A stretch of DNA of 58,038 bases from Bryobacteraceae bacterium (GTDB lineage: Bacteria > Acidobacteriota > Terriglobia > Bryobacterales > Bryobacteraceae): positions 1 through 58,038 of the forward strand of contig JACZJQ010000309.1 in assembly GCA_014860455.1 (NCBI GenBank). Direction: 5' to 3'. Numbering within the stretch: position 1 is the stretch's first letter; each line of letters starts with the position of its first letter. Below, one piece after another: positions 25,821-32,789 of this stretch. The position numbers were made by a program, and so were the translations under genes. The notes beneath the pieces are model-generated. The model did not search any database. It was given only the letters and a program-made list of their open reading frames with translations, and had not been told where the DNA came from.

Positions 25821-26219
25821 TCAGGCGGATTGTTCGCCCGCGAGAACCCTGCCGGCCCGGAGCAGATTGACCGCAAAGGCGAACAGTGAAAGCAGCACGG
25901 CGAGGGATCCGGCCACCAGCAGCGGCTCACCCTCCTTGCGCCCGGATGCCTCCAGCACAAGGCCCGCCATCATTACGGGCAGGCCGAGGTTGTGACCCCA
26001 GAAGTGGATTGACGCCAAACGCGTCTCGCCGTATTCCGGGATCAGCATGTAGATGATCCCGATCACCGACGGGGCCGCCCAGCCCAACATCAGAATGTGC
26101 GTATGCACGGACGCCAGCCAGAAACTCTTGGAGATGCCTATGCCAAGACCTGCAACCAGGCCAACCACGAGATAGACGACAGACATGCGCAGCAGCCTCA
26201 TTCCGATTCGTGACTTCAT
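25821..26219 (-). CDS. Small heme-copper-oxidase subunit I-like membrane protein
   Basis: 132 residues with four TM helices (about 10-32, 38-60, 68-92, 100-122). It resembles a fragment of cytochrome oxidase/NorB subunit I: SVHTHILMLGWAAPSVIGIIYM has the His-x-His arrangement near the start of a helix, and SIHFWGHNLGLPVMMAG has two more His. Stand-alone proteins of this size are often annotated as cytochrome-c oxidase, but they lack the full set of heme and CuB ligands of an enzyme. Heme or metal binding and a link to respiration or nitric oxide are inferences. A CRP/FNR-type palindrome lies 53 nt upstream. Confidence 0.72.
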   Translation of the reverse strand: MKSRIGMRLLRMSVVYLVVGLVAGLGIGISKSFWLASVHTHILMLGWAAPSVIGIIYMLIPEYGETRLASIHFWGHNLGLPVMMAGLVLEASGRKEGEPLLVAGSLAVLLSLFAFAVNLLRAGRVLAGEQSA

Positions 26220-26271
26220 TGCCCGACAACCCTCCTGCGGAGCAGGTTCGCTCCGAAAAGGGAGATCAGTC

Positions 26272-26287
26272 TGTGACCAGAGTCACG
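26272..26287 (-). promoter_or_regulatory. CRP/FNR-family operator-like palindrome
   Basis: The plus strand reads TGTGA, six bases (CCAGAG), then TCACG, which matches the CRP/HcpR-type consensus TGTGA-N6-TCACA except for the last base. It lies 53 nt upstream of the heme-copper-oxidase-like gene and about 190 nt upstream of the divergent M20 gene. The rest of the 256-nt gap (26220-26475) shows no gene. Confidence 0.5.
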
Positions 26288-26475
26288 AAACCGGCGGGTG
26301 AGATGGGAGGGGGGAGAAGATTGGCCTCCGATTTCCACGGCGCCGGCGCCACCCACGCTTACTCCACCCATGGCCCGCATCCCGTCGATGGTTTCACCTG
26401 GCTTGGCGCTGGTTCCTGCTGCCTGGTTTGGCTGACTCGCGGATTCTCCAGACCGTTCCGTATCATGGTTCTGTA

Positions 26476-27771
26476 ATGAACACTGCCAGGGAGATGGAAG
26501 TAGCCTCCTTCGTCGATGAGCACCGGGACCGTCTGGTCTCGCTCGTGCAGGATCTGGTGCGGATTCCGTCTGAGAATCGCGCCCCCGACGGCGCCGAGAA
26601 ACAATGTCAGCTCTATGTTTCCAGCGTACTTCGCACCGCTGGATGGGACCCATTGCTCTACACGCCCGCCGATGTGCCGGAAATTCAGCGCCACCCGTTC
26701 TACTGGCCAGGGCGTCACTACGCCAACCGCCCCAATGTCGCCGCAACGCGCCACGGGTCGGGCGGCGGCCGCTCGCTGGTGCTCTCCGGGCATATCGATA
26801 CGGTGCCCGCCGGATCGGCGCCCTGGACCCGCGACCCCTTCGGAGGGGAGGTCGACGGCAACCGCCTCTATGGCCGCGGCTCCAACGACATGAAGGCCGG
26901 CATCGCGGCCAATCTATTCGTCGCCGAAGCGCTTCCCGCCCTGGGGATACAACTCGCCGGCGACCTCACCTTCGAATCGGTCGTCGATGAGGAGTTCGGC
27001 GGCGTCAACGGAACCCTTGCCGGCCGCCTGATGGGCTTCAATGCCGACGCCGCCGTGATCTCCGAACCTTCCTTCCTTCGCGTCCTGCCCGCCCAGCGTG
27101 GAGGACGTACCATCGACATCACCTTCACCGCGGGCAATGGCGGCATCCTCGGCGCAGGCCCGGCCCTGGGGGTGATCGATCAACTACGGGTCTTCCTGCA
27201 GGAATTGCCCCGCTTTACCGCACTGCGCCTCCTTTCCGCGCCTCCCCACCCCCTCTACAGCCATCTGGAAAACCCCGTGCCGGTCAGCGTATCCCGCATC
27301 CAGACCGCGCCCTGGGGCACCTCTGAACCGTCCAACGTGCCTGCCGAATGCCGTCTCGAGCTGTTCTGGCAAGCTATGCCTGGCGAAGCGCTCCAAACCG
27401 TCGACGAGCACTTTGCCGGTTGGTTCGAAGACCTCTTGCGAGACAATCCTGCCGTCTTCTCCCAGCGGCCGCGGCTCGACTATCCCATCCGCTGGCTGCC
27501 CGGATCGGCGATCGACGCCGGCTGCCCCCTCGTCTCCGAGCTTTCCGCCGCCGTCAGGCGCACTCTCGGCTTTGAGCCGGCCGTCGCAGGCATCGAGGGG
27601 CCTTGCGACATGTACGTCTTTCATGAGTTTGGTGTTCCCGCGGTCCTCTGGGGGCGGCGCGGCGGTAATATACATATGCCCGACGAATACGTCGAGATCG
27701 ATTCGCTCGTACAGTCCACAAAGGCCCTCCTGTCCTTCGTGTGCTCCTGGTGCGGAGAGGACTCCCGATGA
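26476..27771 (+). CDS. M20 family metallopeptidase/deacylase
   Basis: 431-residue cytoplasmic di-zinc hydrolase of the ArgE/DapE/CPG2 type. Metal-site motifs are in place: SGHIDTVPAG (first His and the conserved Asp), GRGSNDMKAGI (bridging Asp), VVDEEFGG (catalytic Glu pair) and, near the C-terminus, the GNIHMPDEY His ligand. The substrate is an amide or peptide that cannot be named from sequence. I chose ATG 26476 over earlier in-frame codons since the conserved part starts soon after. A TATCAT hexamer lies 9 nt upstream. It overlaps the DUF1080 gene by 4 nt, so it belongs to the carbohydrate operon that follows. Confidence 0.86.
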   Translation: MNTAREMEVASFVDEHRDRLVSLVQDLVRIPSENRAPDGAEKQCQLYVSSVLRTAGWDPLLYTPADVPEIQRHPFYWPGRHYANRPNVAATRHGSGGGRSLVLSGHIDTVPAGSAPWTRDPFGGEVDGNRLYGRGSNDMKAGIAANLFVAEALPALGIQLAGDLTFESVVDEEFGGVNGTLAGRLMGFNADAAVISEPSFLRVLPAQRGGRTIDITFTAGNGGILGAGPALGVIDQLRVFLQELPRFTALRLLSAPPHPLYSHLENPVPVSVSRIQTAPWGTSEPSNVPAECRLELFWQAMPGEALQTVDEHFAGWFEDLLRDNPAVFSQRPRLDYPIRWLPGSAIDAGCPLVSELSAAVRRTLGFEPAVAGIEGPCDMYVFHEFGVPAVLWGRRGGNIHMPDEYVEIDSLVQSTKALLSFVCSWCGEDSR

Positions 27772-28376
27772 AACTGCAGATTCTGTTCCTTCTAGGCTGC
27801 TCGGCCTTCGCCGCCGACGGATTTGTTTCGCTTATGCCCGGGAAGAACCTGGCCGAGCATTGGACCGTTGAGGGCGCAGCGCCGCCCGAGGCGTGGATGC
27901 TGCGCGATGGCGCCATTGCCACCACCGGCCAGCCCAACGGCTTCCTGCGAAGCAGAAAGTCGTACCGCAACTACATCCTCCGCGCCGAGTGGCGCTTCCA
28001 ACTCGGCTGGACACCCCCAAAACAGGGCGACGAATGGCCCAACGCCGGCTTCTTCATCCATGCCGGACCCATCCAGAACGGCTGGCCCACTTCGCTCGAA
28101 GTTCAGGGCTATTACGGCGAGGCCGGAAGCCTCTTCGGCGTCCGCGGCGGCAGAATCACCGGAGCCAAACGTGGCCCCTTCGTCACCGATCGCGTCCCTT
28201 TCGGCACCTGGGACCGTTACGAAATCACCTCGCTTAACGGCAAGGTCACCGTGCGCCTCAATGGAGTGGTGGTGAATGAAGGCACGGACGCCTATCCGGC
28301 TGAGGGCAACATCTGTCTGCAGTCTGAGGGCTGGCCCGTTTACTATCGGAATATCGAGATCAAGGAGTTGCCATGA
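27768..28376 (+). CDS. Exported DUF1080 (3-keto-disaccharide hydrolase-type) protein
   Basis: 202 residues with a signal peptide (about 1-17, ending SAFA) and one DUF1080/PF06439 jelly-roll domain: FVSLMPGKNLAEHWTVEG, LRAEWRFQLGW, NAGFFIHAGP, SLEVQGYYGEAGSLFGV, and NGKVTVRLNGVVVNEG with YRNIEIKEL at the end are typical. Characterised members hydrolyse 3-keto-glycosides. GGAGAGG precedes ATG 27768, and there are ATGA overlaps both with the M20 gene and with the isomerase gene. With the next two genes it forms the DUF1080/isomerase/Gfo-Idh set known for 3-keto-sugar pathways. Confidence 0.85.
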   Translation: MKLQILFLLGCSAFAADGFVSLMPGKNLAEHWTVEGAAPPEAWMLRDGAIATTGQPNGFLRSRKSYRNYILRAEWRFQLGWTPPKQGDEWPNAGFFIHAGPIQNGWPTSLEVQGYYGEAGSLFGVRGGRITGAKRGPFVTDRVPFGTWDRYEITSLNGKVTVRLNGVVVNEGTDAYPAEGNICLQSEGWPVYYRNIEIKELP

Positions 28377-29266
28377 TAACCCGGCGTACCCTGCTTGCGG
28401 CTCCATCGCTGGCGTTTGCCCAGTCCGGCGTCGCTCCCACCCGCTTCCAACTCGCCTGCATGACATTGCCCTATTCGCCGTTCCCGCTGGAACGGGCGCT
28501 GACCGGGATCAAGTCCAGCGGCTATGACTTCGTCGCCTGGGGAACCAGCCATCGCGAGTCCGGCGTCGCCAAACCGGTGATGGCCATCGACGCGCCGCCC
28601 TCGGAGGCCGCCAAACTCGCCGCCCGCTGCCGCAACATGGGCCTTGAGCCCGTGATGATGTTCTCCACCGTCAATCTCGAAGCCGCCAACGCCCTCGACG
28701 CCCATCTCCGCCGCATCGATCAGGCAGCGGCGGCAAAACTCCCCTTCCTGCTCACTTTCGGCAGGACCATGCCGGGTGAATACGATACCTTTGTGGGCAA
28801 TCTCAAGAAGATCGCCCCTCGCGCCAAGCAGGCCGGCGTCATGGTGTTGATCAAGCAACATGGCGGCAACACCGCCACCGGAGCCCACTGCGCCCGCATC
28901 GTCAACGAAGTCGCGCACGAGTCAGTGAAGATCTGCTACGACGCCGGCAATGTGCTCGACTATGAGAACCACGACCCCATCGCCGACATCCAAACCTGCT
29001 GGCGCGACATCAGGGCCTTCAACATCAAGGACCACCGGAACACGCCCAAAGACCAGGATTGCGGTCCCGGCTTCGGCGAAATTGACCACTACAAGCTGTT
29101 CGCACCCGTGATGAATACGGGCCTCACCATCCCTCTGACTTTTGAGAATATCTTCGAGCCCCTGGTCCCGCGCCCAGTTGCTGCCGAAGGCGTTGACGCA
29201 CTGGCGCGCCGCGCGAAAGAATACATCGAAACCGTTTTGCGCGGACTGCAGACAGTAGGAGCATGA
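28373..29266 (+). CDS. Tat-signal sugar phosphate isomerase/epimerase-like TIM barrel
   Basis: 297-residue AP-endonuclease-2-fold protein (xylose-isomerase-like TIM barrel), as in IolE/IolI and 3-keto-sugar epimerases or lyases. Metal-binding positions are suggested by KICYDAGNVLDYE, AFNIKDHRN and the terminal FENIFEP Glu. The N-terminus has MITRRTLLAAPSLAFAQ, a short twin-arginine signal. It begins in an ATGA overlap with the DUF1080 gene and ends in an ATGA overlap with the Gfo/Idh gene, so the three are translationally coupled. Role in the cluster: conversion of a 3-keto-sugar intermediate (inference). Confidence 0.82.
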   Translation: MITRRTLLAAPSLAFAQSGVAPTRFQLACMTLPYSPFPLERALTGIKSSGYDFVAWGTSHRESGVAKPVMAIDAPPSEAAKLAARCRNMGLEPVMMFSTVNLEAANALDAHLRRIDQAAAAKLPFLLTFGRTMPGEYDTFVGNLKKIAPRAKQAGVMVLIKQHGGNTATGAHCARIVNEVAHESVKICYDAGNVLDYENHDPIADIQTCWRDIRAFNIKDHRNTPKDQDCGPGFGEIDHYKLFAPVMNTGLTIPLTFENIFEPLVPRPVAAEGVDALARRAKEYIETVLRGLQTVGA

Positions 29267-30375
29267 CCATGAATCGAAGAAACTTCGTACTCAGTTCAGC
29301 AGCCGCGGCCCATGTTGCCCTGGCTCAATCGGCCAACGACCAGGTGCCCACGGCAATGATCGGAATCGGCAACCGCGGCAGTTATCTGCTGAAGGCTGTC
29401 ATGTCCCAGCCGGACGCCCGCGTGGTCGCGCTCTGCGACAATAAGCCGGATCGCCTCGACAAGGCCGCGACCGCGGCCGCCCGAGATAACCCATCCACAA
29501 CCACAGACTGGCGAAAGGTCATCGACCGTAAGGACGTCGAAGCCGTTTACATCGCCACCCCGCCCTACCTCCACGCCGAAATGGCGATCGCCGCTCTCCA
29601 GGCGGGCAAGCATGTCTACTGCGAAAAGCCCGTCGGCACCACCGCGGCACAAGTGCGCGACCTGTTGAAGGCGGCGAAACAATCCAACCGCGTCTTTGTT
29701 GCCGGCCAGCAGATGAGGACCATGATCCAGTTGGGCACCGCCGTGCGCAAGATCCAGGAAGGCGCAATCGGCGACATCCTGTTCGTCAAGGCACAGCGCC
29801 ACGCCTCCGCAGATCTGTCCTATGACGGCACTTCGGGCGACTGGTATTTCGACTTCAAGAAGTCCGGCGGATACCTCGTTGAACAGTCCGTCCATAACCT
29901 CGATGCCTGTAACTGGGTCATCGGCCAGCACCCCATCCGCGCAGCCGGCTTTGGCGGCATCAATCTCTTCAAGAACACGCCCGAAGGCCGCGACATCATG
30001 GACCACCAGAGCCTGACCTACGAGTATGCCAACGGCGTCAAGCTCTCCTTTACCCAAATGGTTTTCCACCCCAGAAGAATGCCGGTGGGCAACCAGACCA
30101 TCAGCGTTTACGGCAGCAAGGGCGCAGTTGAACTGCTCTACTCGACGAACTTCTACCCTTTGGACGCCACTGCCGCGCAGACCGTGCTCGCCGAAAAGGT
30201 TCAGGAAGATGGTGATGCCCACATCCGCGCCTTCTATGACTGCGTCCGGCAGGGCGCCAAGTCGCCCGCCGATGTCACCGTCGGCGCCACCGCCGCGCTC
30301 ACCGCGATCCTTGGTAATGAAGTTTGCCGCCAGGGCAAAGTCATCGAATGGAAGGACCTCGGAGTGGACGTCTAA
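29263..30375 (+). CDS. Tat-signal Gfo/Idh/MocA family oxidoreductase
   Basis: 370 residues. A twin-arginine signal (NRRNFVLSSAAAAHVALAQ), a Rossmann fold starting at MIGIGNRGSYLL, the conserved YCEKPVG and a C-terminal alpha/beta domain with VEQSVHNLDACNWV identify a Gfo/Idh/MocA enzyme that oxidises or reduces sugars at a ring carbon with NAD(P). Exported members such as Zymomonas glucose-fructose oxidoreductase fold around a tightly bound cofactor before Tat export. It is the last gene of the ATGA-coupled cluster and is followed by a terminator-like hairpin. ATG 29263 and ATG 29269 are both possible starts. Confidence 0.87.
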   Translation: MTMNRRNFVLSSAAAAHVALAQSANDQVPTAMIGIGNRGSYLLKAVMSQPDARVVALCDNKPDRLDKAATAAARDNPSTTTDWRKVIDRKDVEAVYIATPPYLHAEMAIAALQAGKHVYCEKPVGTTAAQVRDLLKAAKQSNRVFVAGQQMRTMIQLGTAVRKIQEGAIGDILFVKAQRHASADLSYDGTSGDWYFDFKKSGGYLVEQSVHNLDACNWVIGQHPIRAAGFGGINLFKNTPEGRDIMDHQSLTYEYANGVKLSFTQMVFHPRRMPVGNQTISVYGSKGAVELLYSTNFYPLDATAAQTVLAEKVQEDGDAHIRAFYDCVRQGAKSPADVTVGATAALTAILGNEVCRQGKVIEWKDLGVDV

Positions 30376-30377
30376 TC

Positions 30378-30406
30378 AACCACCGCCTGAAAGGGTGGTT
30401 TTGATT
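30378..30406 (+). terminator. Terminator-like hairpin after the Gfo/Idh gene
   Basis: A 7-bp stem AACCACC/GGTGGTT (30378-30384 with 30394-30400) with a 9-nt loop and a following TTGATT, starting 2 nt after the stop codon. The tail is short in uninterrupted T, so efficiency is uncertain. Confidence 0.5.
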
Positions 30407-30800
30407 GGCTTCCGGGAGTCTCGAGGTTGCGGCTAAGGCGCCCGAAGCCGGCTTGAAGGCCGGCGGGTGAGGTTCTGTTGAACCTTGATCATTAGGTCCC
30501 ATCCCTGGCGCCTGATGCGCCCGCGGACCGACTTCTCATCAGCCGCGCCAGCCATCGCTCAATAGCCGCCTCGCGCCTGCAGGCGCTAAACCCAGCGGGT
30601 TCTGAGTTAGGGATCTCGTTTCGCACCCGCCTCGACGGCCGGCTATTGATCAACCGCACCAGTTCCGTGTGCGACAAGTGTTGTGCGGGGCCATGGAGCC
30701 ATTGGGACCCATAGATGGGCGTGGACGTTTTTTCTACTGATTCGCAAGAAGAGAAATCGCGAGAAAACGCCCTTGGGTTTCGGCCTAAACTGGGGAGGGA
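30407..30800. other. Non-coding stretch with several hairpins
   Basis: No convincing gene lies in this 394-nt stretch. The longest open frame (minus strand) runs through the tRNA and has no known domain. It holds small perfect hairpins: GCCGGC on either side of TTGAAG (30447-30464), GGTTC/GAACC around TGTT (30471-30484), and the branched structure described separately at 30559-30649. The 30680-30800 part shows nothing I recognise. Confidence 0.5.
30559..30649. repeat. Branched inverted-repeat element, possible structured RNA or REP-like unit
   Basis: A perfect 10-bp inverted repeat (30559-30568, TCAATAGCCG, with 30640-30649) encloses two further perfect hairpins: GCGCC-TGCA-GGCGC at 30573-30586 and AACCC-AGC-GGGTT at 30589-30601. 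A 38-nt single-stranded stretch completes the loop. I do not recognise a known RNA family. Confidence 0.4.
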
Positions 30801-30874
30801 TGGCTGGGAGGCAGGGACTCGAACCCCGATACGCAGATCCAGAGTCTGCAGTCTTACCATTAGACGACCTCCCA
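30801..30874 (-). tRNA. tRNA-Gln (anticodon CTG)
   Basis: Read on the minus strand, 74 nt with an encoded CCA. The 7-bp acceptor stem TGGGAGG/CCTCCCA starts with the U1-A72 pair and has discriminator G73, both typical of tRNA-Gln. The anticodon stem GCAGA/TCTGC carries loop CTCTGGA, giving anticodon CTG. The T arm reads GGGGTTCGAGTCCC. An extended -10 promoter lies upstream. Confidence 0.96.
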
Positions 30875-30888
30875 ATGGCGACGTTTGA

Positions 30889-30897
30889 ATTATAACA
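30889..30897 (-). promoter_or_regulatory. Extended -10 promoter of tRNA-Gln
   Basis: The minus strand reads TGTTATAAT, a perfect TATAAT with a TGn extension, ending 14 nt before the tRNA 5' end. No -35 is needed for this type. Confidence 0.6.
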
Positions 30898-30958
30898 AAC
30901 GCGCCTCCCGGTCCGCACTGTTTGGGATAGAGTAGTCTGCAGAGGATCTCCAGGCCCT

Positions 30959-32119
30959 ATGACATCCGATCGACGACAGTTCCTTGCCGGCGCCGCCGGC
31001 CTAGCCGCCGCCCGCAAGCTCAGTGCAAACGACAAGCTCACTTATGGCCTCATCGCCGCCGGTGGGCGCGGCCGGTATCTCAGCCGTGTCTTCGCCCAAC
31101 TCGGGGCGCAGTGCGTCGCCGTCTGCGATGCCTATGAGCCAAACATGGAGTTGGCCCTGAAAGACACCCCCGGCGCCAAGAAGTTCATCGAACACGAAGC
31201 CCTGCTCGCGCACCCCGGCATCGACTTCACCGTCTGCGCCGGACCCGACCACTGGCACATGCCCCACCTGCTGGACTCCATCAAAGCCGGCAAGGACGTC
31301 TACACCGAGAAACCCCTGGCCCGCACGCTCGCCGAAGGCGCGCAAGTGGTGAGGACGGTCAAGGCCAGCGGAAAGGTGGTCCAGGTCGGCATGCAACGGC
31401 GGAGCGCGCCATCGCTGCATGAGGCCAAGGCGATCATCGACAAAGGCACACTCGGCCGCATCACCATGGCAAAGGCCCAGTGGAACTGGAACACGTCTAA
31501 GCCGTTGAACAATTCGCCGGTCCAAGGCGAGCTTCATTGGAACCGCTTTCTCGGTTCAGCGCCGAAGCGGGCTGTGGAACCCATGCGCTGGCGGTCATGG
31601 CGCGTGTTCAAGGACTATGCCGGCGGCAACATGACCGATCAGGGAACCCACCTGATGGATGTCGTTCTCTGGTTCACCGGCCGTAGTGTTCCGAAGTCGG
31701 CCGTCGCGCAAGGCTACATCGCCAAGATGACCGGCGCCGAACACCCGGATGTCTTCAGCGCCGTGTTCGACCACGGCGACATGCTGACCACATGGACGCT
31801 GGACTACGCCAACGCCTACGAAAACGGCTGGCAGATCCTGCTCATGGGCGACGAAGCGACGATGCGACTGGACGATGCCGGAGTCACGGTCTGGAAAGAG
31901 CCGTGGCACCAGAACCTAACGCCGATCGCCGAGATGAAGGCCCCCGTTCCAATGGAGCCGCATATCCAGAACTTCCTGGACTGCATCAAGAGCCGCAAAC
32001 AGCCCAATTGCACGGTCGAGATCGCGCAGGCCGCCGTGGCCGGGCCGCATCTGGCCAATATCGCCATGTTCGAGGGACGGAAAGCGAAACTGGCTTCGGA
32101 CCTGATGACCATCAGTTGA
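30959..32119 (+). CDS. Tat-signal Gfo/Idh/MocA family oxidoreductase
   Basis: 386 residues, second family member in this region. Twin-arginine signal DRRQFLAGAAGLAAARKL, Rossmann fold beginning GLIAAGGRGRYL, the motif YTEKPLA, and MTDQGTHLMDVVLWF with the Asp and His of the usual catalytic D-x3-H arrangement. These proteins act on sugars, inositols or related cyclic polyols. No ribosome-binding site stands out before ATG 30959. It precedes an OM barrel, a GH4 glycosidase and another Gfo/Idh protein on the same strand, so a role in sugar breakdown is likely. Confidence 0.86.
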   Translation: MTSDRRQFLAGAAGLAAARKLSANDKLTYGLIAAGGRGRYLSRVFAQLGAQCVAVCDAYEPNMELALKDTPGAKKFIEHEALLAHPGIDFTVCAGPDHWHMPHLLDSIKAGKDVYTEKPLARTLAEGAQVVRTVKASGKVVQVGMQRRSAPSLHEAKAIIDKGTLGRITMAKAQWNWNTSKPLNNSPVQGELHWNRFLGSAPKRAVEPMRWRSWRVFKDYAGGNMTDQGTHLMDVVLWFTGRSVPKSAVAQGYIAKMTGAEHPDVFSAVFDHGDMLTTWTLDYANAYENGWQILLMGDEATMRLDDAGVTVWKEPWHQNLTPIAEMKAPVPMEPHIQNFLDCIKSRKQPNCTVEIAQAAVAGPHLANIAMFEGRKAKLASDLMTIS

Positions 32120-32158
32120 TGTGGAACGCGACGCCTCCCGGCGCGTCATAAGTGACAT

Positions 32159-32716
32159 ATGAGAACACTCATCCTGCTGGCAGTTTGCGCCCTGGGGCTC
32201 CAGGCGCAATCGGTGCATTTCGGCGTCAAGGGCGGAATGCCGCTGAATGACGCCATCGATGCCGCTGGGGATTTCAAATCCGACTTCAAGCACTTCACTT
32301 TCGGGCCGATGGTCGATATCTTACTGCCCGGGGGCTTCGGAGTGGAGATCAACGCGCTTTATAAGAAGACCGGCTATACCCTGAATGCCACGGGGACAAC
32401 CGCGGCCGAAAGCCATGACGCGCCGTCGTGGGAGTTCCCCTTGCTCCTCAAGTACCGTTTCCCTGGCGAGGTGCTGCGTCCGTATATCGCCGGAGGCTAT
32501 GTCTTCCGCAGCATCGGCGACATGGCCCGCCTCGACCGCGGCAGTTCCAAGGGCCTGGCCGTCGGCGCGGGCCTCATGTTCGACTTCAAGCTAGTCAAGC
32601 TGTCGCCGGAGATCCGCTATACGCGCTGGAACAACGACGTATTTGAAGGCTCGACGCCCATCACGCTCAGGACGGTCAAGAACCAGGCCGAGTTTCTGAT
32701 CGGTTTTACGTTCTGA
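32159..32716 (+). CDS. Outer-membrane beta-barrel protein
   Basis: 185 residues: a signal peptide (about 1-16, ending LGLQAQ) and a chain of amphipathic beta strands (VHFGVKGGMPL, FTFGPMVDILL, FGVEINALYKK, FPLLLKYRFP, RPYIAGGYVFR, GLAVGAGLMFDFKL, KLSPEIRYTRW) ending in LIGFTF, the terminal Phe being usual for proteins assembled by BamA. It looks like an eight-stranded OmpA/OmpW-size barrel. The function is unknown. It sits between a Gfo/Idh gene and GH4. Confidence 0.78.
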   Translation: MRTLILLAVCALGLQAQSVHFGVKGGMPLNDAIDAAGDFKSDFKHFTFGPMVDILLPGGFGVEINALYKKTGYTLNATGTTAAESHDAPSWEFPLLLKYRFPGEVLRPYIAGGYVFRSIGDMARLDRGSSKGLAVGAGLMFDFKLVKLSPEIRYTRWNNDVFEGSTPITLRTVKNQAEFLIGFTF

Positions 32717-32789
32717 CATTCCCGGCCGCCGCCCCACGCGGCCTCCCGCGGGATTATGATGCTTACGTCATCACCGCAGGAGGTTTACC

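Noticed and set aside
26220-26475. Short frames in the gap between the heme-copper-like gene and the M20 gene
   Set aside because: Low-complexity shadows with no ribosome-binding site. Only the CRP/FNR-type palindrome is worth noting here.
30492-30875. 127-codon frame covering the tRNA-Gln region
   Set aside because: It runs through the tRNA itself. The sequence is explained by the tRNA and has no domain.
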